64,000 bases of DNA from Solitalea lacus (GCF_022014595.1 NZ_CP091740.1:1302001-1366000); one strand, 5' to 3'. Positions 46,601 to 54,291 are shown, numbered from the stretch's first letter. Made by a program: numbers and translations. The notes: generated from the sequence alone by a model not told the origin.

Positions 46601-46839
46601 AGTTCAAAATAGCCGGGTTCAGACCTAAAATTGAAGGGCAGACAACCTTTGATGGAAAGTTGAATCTTAAATTTAGATTGGGCTTGCCTCCGTTTGGTTT
46701 GTTAGGAATACCTATGACTGTTACAGGTACCCGTGATGACCCCAGAGTTAAATTGGGAAAAGAAACAAAAGATGAAAAAGAATTGGAAACAGAGTATAAA
46801 GAGGAAGGGATACAGGACACCGTTAAAAAGAATAAGTGA
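43699..46839 (+). CDS. AsmA-like large membrane-anchored protein
   Basis: The 1046-residue protein has one N-terminal helix (about residues 15-35, IGLLSFFLLLFILPFFF) and a long beta-rich periplasmic body. The N-terminus (LNYSDVSLSFFNHFPALTLT, ETLVGAKEIALGIDLESV) and the C-terminal region (about 870-1010; GVLSIKDVKVAGLKMFTAV, LNLKFRLGLPPFGLLGIPM) are typical of AsmA-family proteins. These resemble the bridge-like lipid-transport proteins (TamB/YhdP group) proposed to carry phospholipid between membranes; that role is inferred, not shown. The tail is highly charged. An IS1380 element lies 88 nt after the stop. Confidence 0.88.
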   Translation: MSLNLRRILFKTLKFTGIGLLSFFLLLFILPFFFKDTVSGKIKKWANKNLKGELNYSDVSLSFFNHFPALTLTLYDFNLNGSRPYSNETLVGAKEIALGIDLESVFAESLQVDEVYLSNAKINILVNEAGEANYNVYVASEDTSKTNKADSASMSLKIEQILIENSHLVYNDKSLPLIINAKGFKYVGKGDLSKDLFDLYTNAKVDSLDFYFDGVPYFLRKEVNANLVTRINTVSLALLFQKNDLKINKLPVQFNGRFEFLEEGYDMDFNLTTKGANLYDLFTALPPEYLKWLDKTQVDGITDVVASLKGKYNSDAKLMPDFNLNMKVRNGLIANQKVPSPVKNLFLNMDVRLPMLNPDNAFLQIDSLFFNIDKDYFSSIIRLKGLENPYIYADINTEIDLEKWQKAYGFSEFLVRGRYSLHLFADGQYLIGRDPNSMRKDTAILSVPKFTLKSSLKYGYFKYASLPQSINNISFDLNGSCPDHNIQNAKFSILNLNANIRKNFINGFLKINGAKGFPMEANLKADFNLADLKQVYPLDSIDLKGLIKFDVSTQGKYDPQKRQYPKTQAKISLKDGSVKTKYYPNPIENIQVQSVVTNNSGSLRDMKVVIQPLTFLFEGKPFTLSANLVNFDDLDYSIKAQGQIDLGRIYKVFSRKGLNVSGRVDANFALSGRQSDAQKGNYSRLHNSGILKLSNINLIFEIFPKPFEIKTGVFRFKDDKIWFEQFESQFGQSDITLNGYMSNVINYTLKDELLVGTFDLKSKYLLVDEFMAFSGDTVAAPSGESGVVIVPKNLNMTFNALVNKVKFNELSLDSCKGQMIINNGQLFLKETGFNLIGCKVVMNTSYSSLSPKRAFFEYSIDAKDFDVQRAYREIKIFHDLAPAAAKAQGIISLNYQLKGRLNAEMMPIYPSLEGSGVLSIKDVKVAGLKMFTAVSKSTGREDINNPNLKKVEVKTSIKNNVIHVSPTKFKIAGFRPKIEGQTTFDGKLNLKFRLGLPPFGLLGIPMTVTGTRDDPRVKLGKETKDEKELETEYKEEGIQDTVKKNK

Positions 46840-46922
46840 TAATTGTTTCTTGTTTTGTTAACCAACTGTGGAAAACATTTAGTTACTAAGCTTTATTGTG
46901 TTTTTATTTTAGGTTTATTAAT

Positions 46923-46927
46923 TTAAT
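46923..46927 (+). repeat. IS1380 target-site duplication, left copy
   Basis: TTAAT is identical to 48390-48394, next to the left inverted repeat. Confidence 0.85.
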
Positions 46928-46948
46928 CCCAAAAAAGTCATTAGGGAT

Positions 46949-48316
46949 TTAAGTTTTTGTCAAGTCAAATGTTTTATTACAATTCCAAAGGCCGGTAAAC
47001 CATTCTCTTCGTTTCATGGCCAGCGACAGTTTTAGGATTTTCTGGCTGCCGTTTTTTACCATATACCCGCCAATGGCAAACACCTTGTAGCGTAATGTTT
47101 TCAGGCGTTGTTCTACTTGGGTATTAAGCACGACCTGCCTGAAAAGGCTGATGAAGTTATAGGCCATCATCACCCAGTTCAGGGCCGCTTCGGTGGCATC
47201 AAAGTTTTTAAGATTGAAGCTGTCTGCCCCAAAATCGTATTTCAGTTCTTTGATCCGGTTTTCGCAATTGGCCCTTTGCCGGTACAGATTCCACACCTGA
47301 AGTGCCGGCAGGGTTAAATCGGTGACAAAACAACTGTAGCGGTAATTTTTATAAATGCCCTCGTCTTCAAATAGTTTCAGCGTTTTGCCCGTTGCACAGG
47401 GGCGTTCACTGACTTGCTGGCGGACCATGACCAGCCTTCTGGGTTGATCCCACAGGGGACTTTGATAAGTGCTTTCGGCCACTTCGATACCAGCAGTAAC
47501 TTTTACCCACAGGTGTTGTGCGGCGAGTTTTTGTTGGATCGGTTTGTACTGCCGGGCGGCAATGATGTAGTTGCCCACTTGTGGACTTTGCTCCAGATAC
47601 TCAAATACTTCTTTACCGTAAAATCCACTGTCGGCCCTGAATAAGCCTATTTTTTTACCGTTTAGTTTTTCGATCGTATCGGCTAAAAAGCCCTGAAAAT
47701 TATTGCTCGTATAGCTGTCGCCGCTTCGCAGCCAAAAGTTGGCGACCATTTTTGTTTCCTCTATAAAGGCGATTAAAGGATGATGACTGTTGCGGCCGGG
47801 CTTAAGGGGGTTGTATCCTTTTTTACTACCCTGTTGCCCGCCGTATCGGGTAAGGATGGTGGAGTCGACATCCAGCGTGTAATTATCATACTGCAGATTG
47901 CCAAAAAACCATTGGTATAAAGGGGTGAAGATCTGCTGGTTGGTGGCCAGGGTATGTTTGTTGAAAAAGCGCTGGATGGCTTTACTGCCTGCCATTTGTT
48001 TGAAACCCCAGCATTGTTTCATGGCCGCATCATGGCGCGTTACCTCGCAATGTTCAAACTTGTTGGCCCCACACCATATACTGGTCATAAACTGTTGGAT
48101 GAGTTGATGCGGAGAATACCCCCGGTTTGACCCTGGGGCTGGCAATGGCAACTGATCCAATGCAGCTTCAAAATCCATCCTGTCCAACATTTTTTTCATC
48201 AAAATAATACCCGACCAAGGAGTTATTTCTTTGTCTGTAAAGTCAATTTTCAGGTCCAAGTTCAAATAAGTTTTACTTACTGCAATTTCCTCCAATTTAC
48301 ATTGGTATAAAACCAA
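46949..48316 (-). CDS. IS1380-family transposase
   Basis: The 455-residue DDE transposase has TLDVDSTILTRYGGQQGSKK with the first Asp, a conserved KGYNPLKPGRNSHHPLIAF block, IGLFRADSGFYGKEVFEYLE (second Asp) and the C-terminal NRIKELKYDFGADSFNLKNF with the Glu. These are the features of the IS1380 subgroup of the IS4-like superfamily. The start is uncertain: a TTG at 48316 gives the full length; the sequence GGAGGAAATT downstream of it could also serve an internal start. The frame is undisturbed. Confidence 0.93.
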   Translation of the reverse strand: MVLYQCKLEEIAVSKTYLNLDLKIDFTDKEITPWSGIILMKKMLDRMDFEAALDQLPLPAPGSNRGYSPHQLIQQFMTSIWCGANKFEHCEVTRHDAAMKQCWGFKQMAGSKAIQRFFNKHTLATNQQIFTPLYQWFFGNLQYDNYTLDVDSTILTRYGGQQGSKKGYNPLKPGRNSHHPLIAFIEETKMVANFWLRSGDSYTSNNFQGFLADTIEKLNGKKIGLFRADSGFYGKEVFEYLEQSPQVGNYIIAARQYKPIQQKLAAQHLWVKVTAGIEVAESTYQSPLWDQPRRLVMVRQQVSERPCATGKTLKLFEDEGIYKNYRYSCFVTDLTLPALQVWNLYRQRANCENRIKELKYDFGADSFNLKNFDATEAALNWVMMAYNFISLFRQVVLNTQVEQRLKTLRYKVFAIGGYMVKNGSQKILKLSLAMKRREWFTGLWNCNKTFDLTKT

Positions 48317-48341
48317 TAGTTATCAACAAGTTAACACTCTT

Positions 48342-48368
48342 AATTTCTAATGGCGGTCATTAGAAATT
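48342..48368. repeat. Perfect hairpin inside the right end of IS1380
   Basis: AATTTCTAATG GCGGT CATTAGAAATT is an 11-bp perfect stem between the right inverted repeat and the transposase start. In read-through transcripts it would fold ahead of the transposase initiation region, a known way for insertion sequences to block expression from outside promoters. Confidence 0.7.
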
Positions 48369-48389
48369 GAGGCTAATGACTTTTTTGGG

Positions 48390-48394
48390 TTAAT
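48390..48394 (+). repeat. IS1380 target-site duplication, right copy
   Basis: TTAAT is identical to 46923-46927. Confidence 0.85.
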
Positions 48395-48415
48395 TACAAC
48401 TTAAAATTATTAACT

Positions 48416-48949
48416 ATGGAGAATGAAAACGTAGAGATAGGGCAACCTGTAGTATTGCAAAGTGCATCGCTTTCAGATGAAAGAATTACCGATTTTACGG
48501 AGCGTAAAAAAGCTGAACAAAACTTGTTTGGTGGAATTATGGGATGTGTTGTAGCAGCTTTTGTTGGTGCTATTATTTGGGCTGCAATTACGGTCCTTAC
48601 CAATTATCAAATTGGATACATGGCTGTAGGAGTGGGATTTCTGATTGGATACGCCAATAGGGTTGTAGGTAGAGGTATTGACGTGATTTTTGGTATAATT
48701 GGGGCTGTTTTTGCCTTGATTGGATGTTTGATGGGAAACTTTTTTAGTGCTGTTGCGGTTTTTGCCAACCAGGAAAATGTCAGTTACATTCAAATTTTAG
48801 TAAATACAAATATGAGTATAATTGTTGATGTGCTCACCGAAACCTTTGGCGTTATTGATTTGTTATTTTATGCAATTGCAGTTTATCAAGGATATCGCTT
48901 TTCTTTCCGACAATTTACTGAAGAAGAACTAAGTAGGTTAAATGCATGA
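48416..48949 (+). CDS. Small membrane protein of unknown function
   Basis: The 177-residue protein has a charged N-terminus (SDERITDFTERKKAEQNLFG), three or four hydrophobic segments (about 40-62, 66-84, 90-115 and 140-160) and a charged tail ending FTEEELSRLNA. A glycine-rich stretch GVGFLIGYANRVVGRGIDVI lies between the second and third helix. I do not recognise the family. Its upstream region was cut by IS1380, which ends 26 bp before its start codon, so expression may now depend on the element. Confidence 0.7.
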   Translation: MENENVEIGQPVVLQSASLSDERITDFTERKKAEQNLFGGIMGCVVAAFVGAIIWAAITVLTNYQIGYMAVGVGFLIGYANRVVGRGIDVIFGIIGAVFALIGCLMGNFFSAVAVFANQENVSYIQILVNTNMSIIVDVLTETFGVIDLLFYAIAVYQGYRFSFRQFTEEELSRLNA

Positions 48950-48970
48950 TTTTCTGAAATACAGAATAAA

Positions 48971-49005
48971 AAAAATGGGGCTAAATTCTTGCCCCATTTT
49001 TATTT
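48971..49005. terminator. Bidirectional terminator between the membrane-protein gene and dnaX
   Basis: A perfect 11-bp stem AAAAATGGGGC / GCCCCATTTTT (48971-48981 with 48991-49001) has A and T runs on its two sides. Confidence 0.85.
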
Positions 49006-49022
49006 ATAGATCTTTTTAAATC

Positions 49023-50825
49023 CTAAAAGTCAATTTCTAGATCCAAACGTCTTCTAAGTTCAAGCAAGTTTGGATTTTTATCTGCAAGGTATTTAAACTT
49101 ATCAGTAGAAGTATAAAGTGTTTTCTTTACTTGTTCCTCTCCTTGACCTATAACAGCATCAATCTTAATTCCACTATTCTGTAATTTGTTCTTTAAAAAC
49201 CGCAACATGTGCACTTGTTCAGACTGAATAATATCAGTCTGGTATTTATCGATTACAGTTACTTCAATAGAATAATCTGGACGAAGCTTCGGCTTGTTTA
49301 CCGTCATTATTGTATGCAAACCAATTTTTGACTCGTTTTGAGCTTGTTCTGCATACTCATTCCAGTAGCGAAGTAATTGTTCTTGTGTAAACGGCTGATT
49401 ACCTTTTACCTCTTGGTATTCGGTTGGACTCGGAATTACCACTTCTTCCTCTATGGAACTTGGTGTATTGCTACTCAAATTCTTTATGGAAGGAATTTTC
49501 AAAGATGGAATTCCTGTTGATATTGGAGTTTTGGCAACAGAAGCAGCCGGTTGTTTTGATTCTTTAGAAGCTGCAACAATAGGTGCTTGATCATTAACTT
49601 TATTGTCAGCCTTAGGTGCTGGATTGGGATTTGAAACAGTAGAACTACTTTGAGTATCAATGTTTGTTGTTACGGTATCAGGTTTTTTTTTTACCTCCGC
49701 TTGCGGAAGTTGTCCATTTGATAAGTTAAGGGCAGCTCGTATATGACACATTTTCATTAAGGCAAGCTCAACCTGTAAACGTTGATTTTTACTTCCTTTA
49801 TAGTTTAAGTCGGCCTGATTGCCGATGTTTAAACCTGATAATAAAAATGACACCGGAGCTTTTTGTGATTGCTCCAAATATTTTTGCTTAATCCCTTCGC
49901 TTACTTCTAACAGTTTAATGGTAGCAGAATCTTTGCAAACCAATAAATCACGGAAATGATTGCATAAACCATTAATAAAGTTGTTGCCATCAAAACCTTT
50001 GTCTAAAATCTCATCAAAAATCAATAAACTTTTGGTGATATCTTCCGCTAAAAGAGCATCTGTTACCCTGAAATAATAATCATAATCAAGGATGTTAAGG
50101 TTATCAATAGCGGCTTTATATGTGATATTCCCCTGTGAAAACGAAGTGATTTGATCGAACATTGAACATGCATCACGTAATGCTCCATCTGCTTTTTGGG
50201 CAATAATGTGTAGAGCATCAGGCTCGTAACTAATATTCTCGGTCTTAGCTATGTATTCAAGGTGGTGAGCAATGTCTTCAACCTTAATTCTATTAAAGTC
50301 AAAAATTTGACAACGCGACAAAATTGTAGGAAGAATTTTGTGCTTTTCAGTTGTTGCCAAAATAAAGATTGCATACGAGGGAGGTTCTTCCAATGTTTTC
50401 AGAAAGGCGTTGAATGCGCTGGTTGAAAGCATATGCACCTCGTCGATGATGTAGATCTTGTACTTTCCTGCTTGCGGTGCATAACGCACTTGTTCAACCA
50501 GGCTTCTGATGTCTTCTACTGAATTGTTAGATGCAGCGTCAAGCTCGTGAATGTTCATGGAGCTTCCATGCTTAAATGAAAGGCATGATTCGCATTCACC
50601 ACAAGCTTCATAATCGGCAGTAGGCGATTGGCAATTGATGGTTTTCGCCAGTACACGGGCACAGGTAGTTTTACCAACACCTCGAGGTCCACAGAATAAA
50701 AAGGCCTGAGCTAGTTGGCCTGTTTTAATTGCGTTTTTTAGCGTATTGGTAATATGCGCCTGACCTACAACACTATTAAACTTGTCGGGTCTGTACTTAC
50801 GAGCCGATACAATGAAGTTTTCCAT
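49023..50825 (-). CDS. dnaX: DNA polymerase III subunit gamma/tau
   Basis: The protein has 600 residues from the ATG at 50825 (the TTG two codons upstream is less likely). It is the ATPase of the clamp loader. Domain I shows ARKYRPDKFNSVVGQAHITN, Walker A CGPRGVGKTTCARVLAK, a zinc-binding Cys set (CQSP...CGECESC), Walker B YIIDEVHML and sensor 1 (FILATTEKHKILPTILSRCQ). Domains II and III follow to about residue 370; a low-complexity Ser/Pro-rich linker (about 378-470) leads to the tau-specific C-terminal domain that contacts the polymerase. A run of ten A residues on the coding strand (49683-49692, codons 378-381) lies exactly at the domain III-linker junction. Slippage there would give a gamma-length product of about 382-384 residues. 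Confidence 0.95.
   Translation of the reverse strand: MENFIVSARKYRPDKFNSVVGQAHITNTLKNAIKTGQLAQAFLFCGPRGVGKTTCARVLAKTINCQSPTADYEACGECESCLSFKHGSSMNIHELDAASNNSVEDIRSLVEQVRYAPQAGKYKIYIIDEVHMLSTSAFNAFLKTLEEPPSYAIFILATTEKHKILPTILSRCQIFDFNRIKVEDIAHHLEYIAKTENISYEPDALHIIAQKADGALRDACSMFDQITSFSQGNITYKAAIDNLNILDYDYYFRVTDALLAEDITKSLLIFDEILDKGFDGNNFINGLCNHFRDLLVCKDSATIKLLEVSEGIKQKYLEQSQKAPVSFLLSGLNIGNQADLNYKGSKNQRLQVELALMKMCHIRAALNLSNGQLPQAEVKKKPDTVTTNIDTQSSSTVSNPNPAPKADNKVNDQAPIVAASKESKQPAASVAKTPISTGIPSLKIPSIKNLSSNTPSSIEEEVVIPSPTEYQEVKGNQPFTQEQLLRYWNEYAEQAQNESKIGLHTIMTVNKPKLRPDYSIEVTVIDKYQTDIIQSEQVHMLRFLKNKLQNSGIKIDAVIGQGEEQVKKTLYTSTDKFKYLADKNPNLLELRRRLDLEIDF
49683..49692 (-). promoter_or_regulatory. A10 slippery tract in dnaX
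   Basis: The coding strand reads GGAGGT then ten A then CCTGATACC. One extra A (or a -1 ribosomal shift) leads to ACC TGA; one A fewer leads to AAC CTG ATA CCG TAA. Both alternative frames therefore stop within one to four codons. A GGAGG Shine-Dalgarno-like motif abuts the tract, and a small TCCG CAAG CGGA hairpin precedes it. Confidence 0.65.
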
Positions 50826-50881
50826 CCGCAACGAAAATAGAAATAGTTTGAGCTAACTGCAAGTCTAGTTTTTGATAGGTG

Positions 50882-52103
50882 TTAATTTACTACAGTATTG
50901 CCAGGTTTGGTTACTGCCTTGATGAGTTTTTTATCACCAACAATCCAAATAATATCTCCTTTTTCGAACTGAAATGAACTTTCAGGATTAAGAATTCGTT
51001 CGTTTTATCGTTCAATACCAACGATTAGACTCCGAGCATTTTCTTTGATGCCTGAACTTTTAATAGTTTTTCCTAAAAGCGGAGAATGATTGCTGATTGT
51101 TATTTGTTGCAGTGATATTTCCTGCTCATTTTCAGTGTTTTCAAACTCCTTGCTTAGTGGAATAGTTTCGATAAATTTCTCGAAGCCCTTGAGTTGATCA
51201 TCAGTGCCAATAACTGCAATGCGGTCGTATGGGAAAATACGCTCAATTTTTTCAGGAATCTTAATTTTTTTTGTCCCACGTTCAATCATTGCAACGTTTA
51301 CTCCAAATTGTTCTCTTAATGCCAGATCAATTAAAGTTTTTCCAACTGCAGCAGATTCCGGATTTACAGTGAAAAATGCAAGATGTGAATCCCTAGGCAT
51401 AAGGTCGTCTGAACGTTTGGCAGCCTCACAAATCTCACGGTCATTCAAATTGGCCAGGAAACGAGATTCTATTTTGGAGTAAAAAGATTGTAGTCTCTTT
51501 GAGAAAATCATTGCACTAATACCGAAAACGGTCACAGCTGAAATTATTGCGGCATTTGTTGAATAGAATTGATCAATTAATGTTCCAATGAAAATTATTG
51601 CTAACAATATTCTTATTATTTCAAGGGTAATCAGTGACCTTCGATTATATTTAGTGTCCATCCAAAGCTGTTTGTAGGCGGTACTGTGTATTCTTTTTAC
51701 AGACAGGGCCCATAGAAAAGATGCCATTAATGCTATTGCAATAATAATGGCTAATTGTCCGTAGCCTCTGTCTGTAATTTCAGTGCTTATTTTTTGGTGC
51801 CAAATATTTGACAGAGAAAAGTATTCCTGTAATGATAATGGAATTGCTAATAATTGTGGTAAGGTATCTTTTAAGAAATTCTTTCCAATTATTGGTTTGG
51901 GAGATACTTTGAGCACCTGAACTATACCTGGCAAGCGAATCGCGAACTTTGGGTGGTAAAATTTGATCGATAGCATTATAAACCGGCTCAGCAATCAAAG
52001 CCAGTACCACAAGGCTGTTTGAGTTTTTAAAAACAAGAATTGTTACACCCGCAGAAGCCAGGATGAGAGCTAAGTCTGTAATTAAATGAGGTAAGTGAAT
52101 CAT
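50882..52103 (-). pseudogene. Decayed KefB-like monovalent cation:proton antiporter
   Basis: The ATG at 52103 starts MIHLPHLITDLALILASAG and VTILVFK, the usual N-terminus of Bacteroidota KefB-type CPA2 antiporters. Most of the transport domain (several hundred residues) is then missing and the sequence jumps to LARYSSGAQSISQTNNWKEF, the segment after the transport core. A frameshift follows near 51783-51800 (an A6 tract), after which the other frame continues with DRGYGQLAIIIAIALMASFL, a TrkA-C-type domain (NPESAAVGKTLIDLALREQF) and GIER. A TAA at 51005-51007 interrupts the second regulatory domain, which goes on in frame as NERILNPESSFQFEKGDIIW to a natural stop at 50882. Three lesions make a functional product very unlikely. 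Confidence 0.85.
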
Positions 52104-52230
52104 TAACTCTTATTATAGTACTTAATTTAAGCTGTTCACCTAAATATACTATCCTTAAAGTAAAGTTTGACGCTTTCTTAAAGCTTGAGGAGGTTATAAC
52201 TAAATAGAGAGTTTGATAAGTGCTTAAAAA

Positions 52231-52270
52231 ACAAAGAGGTAAAGCATTTGCTTTACCTCTTTGTAAAATG
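52231..52270 (-). terminator. Terminator of the repeat-protein gene
   Basis: A perfect 15-bp stem ACAAAGAGGTAAAGC / GCTTTACCTCTTTGT (52231-52245 with 52250-52264) has a T run following on the minus strand. Confidence 0.85.
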
Positions 52271-52296
52271 GGAGTTACTTAACTCTTGTTCTTGAT

Positions 52297-53001
52297 TTAT
52301 TTAGTTACCAATGTTGAGTTACAATTATCTGTAGGTTCTACTACTAATTGGTTTTCATCCACAATGGGTTTGAATTTAATCATCTCTGTGAAATCAACAG
52401 GCTCTTCAATTTCAGAGATTATTACATTTGAAGGCTTGAATTTGATCAATTCTTTGAATGAAGAAGCTGGCTCAATAATCTCATCATAATCATTTGCAGA
52501 AGGACTGAACTTAATTAATTGCTCAAAGCTTACAGGTTCAACAATTTCTTCAACTGCAATTTCACTTGGAACAAATGCTATTACACTATTTAATACTGCT
52601 TCATTAACATCAATATCAGCAGGTTTAAATTTTATTAACTCATTAAATTTTTGATCTTCAGCAGAAACAGGTTCTAGAGCTACTTCAATTTCTGAAGCAG
52701 GAGTAAAATAAAACCCTGCTTTTGTTTTGGTTTGTGCCGGGGTAAGTAAGTTTGTTGTCTCTAAATCAGAAGCAACCTTCATATTGTCGGCAATTATTTT
52801 TCTTTCAGCTGAAGTAATTGCGGCTGCTTCAGTTGCCATTACTTTAATTTTTGATTCTTTAGGAATGTAAATATTCAGAGCACTGGTGTTTTCTTGTTTT
52901 TTTGTAGTACCACTATAGGTATTGATATTTAATTTAGTTGTTCCTATGGCAGTTAACGTTGCGATACTTACAACAGTTACGGTTTTAAATAGCGTTTTCA
53001 T
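52297..53001 (-). CDS. Secreted repeat protein of unknown function (LIKFKP repeats)
   Basis: The 234-residue protein has an N-terminal signal-like segment (TLFKTVTVVSIATLTAIGTT) and no recognised domain. From about residue 105 a unit of roughly 22-26 residues recurs with consensus EPVxFxELIKFKPSxxxxxEI: FNELIKFKPADIDVNEAV, NSVIAFVPSEIAVEEIVEPV, FEQLIKFSPSANDYDEIIEP, FKELIKFKPSNVIISEIEEP and FTEMIKFKPIVDENQLVVEP. Each unit has a basic IKFKP core and an acidic tail. It is acidic overall and probably periplasmic or surface-exposed. I do not recognise the family. Confidence 0.65.
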   Translation of the reverse strand: MKTLFKTVTVVSIATLTAIGTTKLNINTYSGTTKKQENTSALNIYIPKESKIKVMATEAAAITSAERKIIADNMKVASDLETTNLLTPAQTKTKAGFYFTPASEIEVALEPVSAEDQKFNELIKFKPADIDVNEAVLNSVIAFVPSEIAVEEIVEPVSFEQLIKFSPSANDYDEIIEPASSFKELIKFKPSNVIISEIEEPVDFTEMIKFKPIVDENQLVVEPTDNCNSTLVTK

Positions 53002-53600
53002 ATCGTGTTAAGTTGTTAGTTTTCAAATAATTCGTTTAGTACTATGACCCAAATTTACATCAATAGGTTGCACCCGATTGCATTTTTTTTGTAACATGAC
53101 TATTGTGTTGTTGTAACGTCGGTATTACTGGAATTTGTGTCATATTATTGTGTTTTTCAGTTGATTATAATTCTGTTTTGATAGGGTTGGGCAAAATTCT
53201 TTTTTGTGTTTTAGGGCGATAAAAAACCGGCTCATTTTGCCAATGTTGTAAATTGCCCATACTGCTACCATTTTTATATTCAATTAGTCTGTGCTAATGA
53301 ATTTTTGTTACAGGTTATCTGTAATATTTTTATAGGTTGATGATTTGAGTGAGAGTGATGCGAAAGAAGTTTAAAAGCGAGGAGTCTAATTATGTCAATT
53401 CTGATTAATACCCCATCAACCTTATTTAGAACAATTGATCAGTGGTAAGGTTTTATAACTGGTTATATTCTAGCGTAATTGATTAGCCTTTTAGGGCCTT
53501 TGAAAAAGTAAGTTTACGCCTTATATATAATAGCCCGTTCTTGAAGGGTGGATAGCTGTTAGTTTTTTGGTGAGATGCTTGAAAATCAAAATTAAATAGC
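53002..53600. other. Long intergenic region without a recognisable gene
   Basis: About 600 nt separate the repeat-protein gene (minus) from the ribosomal operon (plus). A TAAATTTG box on the minus strand (53050-53057) fits a promoter for the repeat-protein gene. An 18-codon frame at 53392-53448 is not convincing. The composition is AT-rich and no stable RNA fold stands out. Confidence 0.45.
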
Positions 53601-53608
53601 TACATTTG
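53579..53608 (+). promoter_or_regulatory. Consensus promoter of the rpsF operon
   Basis: TTG (53579-53581), a 19-nt spacer and TACATTTG (53601-53608) followed by C match the Bacteroidota consensus fully. The leader is about 39 nt. Confidence 0.75.
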
Positions 53609-53650
53609 CAGCCCCGTAAATGGGAAATAACTAAAATATTTAAACAACAA

Positions 53651-54016
53651 ATGAAGAATTACGAAACCGTAATCGTTCTTACCCCGTTGTTATCAGAAGA
53701 AGCTTCGAAAGAAGTTGTTGCCAAATTCAGGAAAATCCTGACTGATAACGGAGCCGAGATTGTCCACGAAGACAATTGGGGTTTGAAAAAACTGGCTTAC
53801 CCAATCCAGAAAAAAACTACTGGTTACTACACTGTAACTGAGTTTAAGGCTTCAGGCGAGTTAATTAACAAATTAGAAGTGGAGTACAAACGTGATGAGC
53901 GTGTTATGCGTTTCCTAACCATTGCGTTAGACAAACACTCTGTTGCTTATGCTGAGCGTAAACGTAAAGGCGAGTTTGCTCCTAAAGCTAAAAAAACTGA
54001 AGGGGAGGTTGCATAA
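53651..54016 (+). CDS. rpsF: 30S ribosomal protein S6
   Basis: The protein has 121 residues from the ATG at 53651 ([20 protein letters not shown]), matching the family start; an in-frame TTG at 53606 would run through the promoter and is rejected. The stretch [20 protein letters not shown] is typical. S6 pairs with S18 on the platform of the 30S subunit. The C-terminus carries a Lys-rich extension ([15 protein letters not shown]). It overlaps rpsR by one base (TAATG). Confidence 0.97.
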   Translation: MKNYETVIVLTPLLSEEASKEVVAKFRKILTDNGAEIVHEDNWGLKKLAYPIQKKTTGYYTVTEFKASGELINKLEVEYKRDERVMRFLTIALDKHSVAYAERKRKGEFAPKAKKTEGEVA

Positions 54017-54279
54017 TGGCTAATCAAAACATTTCATACGTTACTCCTCCAAAAGTTGAGGATAACCGCAAAAAGTACTGCCGTTTCAAGAAAAATGGTA
54101 TCAAGTACATCGACTACAAAGATGCTAACTTCCTGTTAAAATTTGTTAATGAGCAAGGTAAAGTATTACCTCGTCGTTTAACAGGTACTTCGTTAAAATT
54201 CCAACGCAAAGTAGCTCAGGCCGTTAAACGTGCCCGTCATATCGCTATTTTGCCTTACGTAACCGATGGTTTAAAATAA
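54016..54279 (+). CDS. rpsR: 30S ribosomal protein S18
   Basis: The 87-residue protein shows the S18 core [40 protein letters not shown] and [13 protein letters not shown]. It binds rRNA together with S6. Its ATG overlaps the rpsF stop, so the two are translationally coupled. Confidence 0.98.
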   Translation: MANQNISYVTPPKVEDNRKKYCRFKKNGIKYIDYKDANFLLKFVNEQGKVLPRRLTGTSLKFQRKVAQAVKRARHIAILPYVTDGLK

Positions 54280-54291
54280 GGAGGCGCTACA

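Larger units (their letters stand above)
46928..48389 (-). mobile_element. IS1380-family insertion sequence, complete, 1462 bp
   Basis: Terminal inverted repeats CCCAAAAAAGTCATTAG are identical over 17 bp at 46928-46944 and, inverted, 48373-48389. A 5-bp duplication TTAAT flanks them. One intact transposase gene is on the minus strand. The element sits in the intergenic region between the AsmA-like gene and the small membrane protein, 26 bp before the latter's start codon, so it has probably replaced or displaced that gene's promoter. Confidence 0.95.

Noticed and set aside
53392-53448. An 18-codon open frame with a GAGGAG-like motif upstream in the long intergenic region
   Set aside because: It is too short, has no recognisable features or promoter box, and such frames occur by chance in AT-rich sequence.
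53609-53650. Possible S6:S18-binding leader element in front of rpsF
   Set aside because: Only a 3-bp CCC/GGG pairing around CGTAAAT is visible; without alignment it cannot be told from chance.
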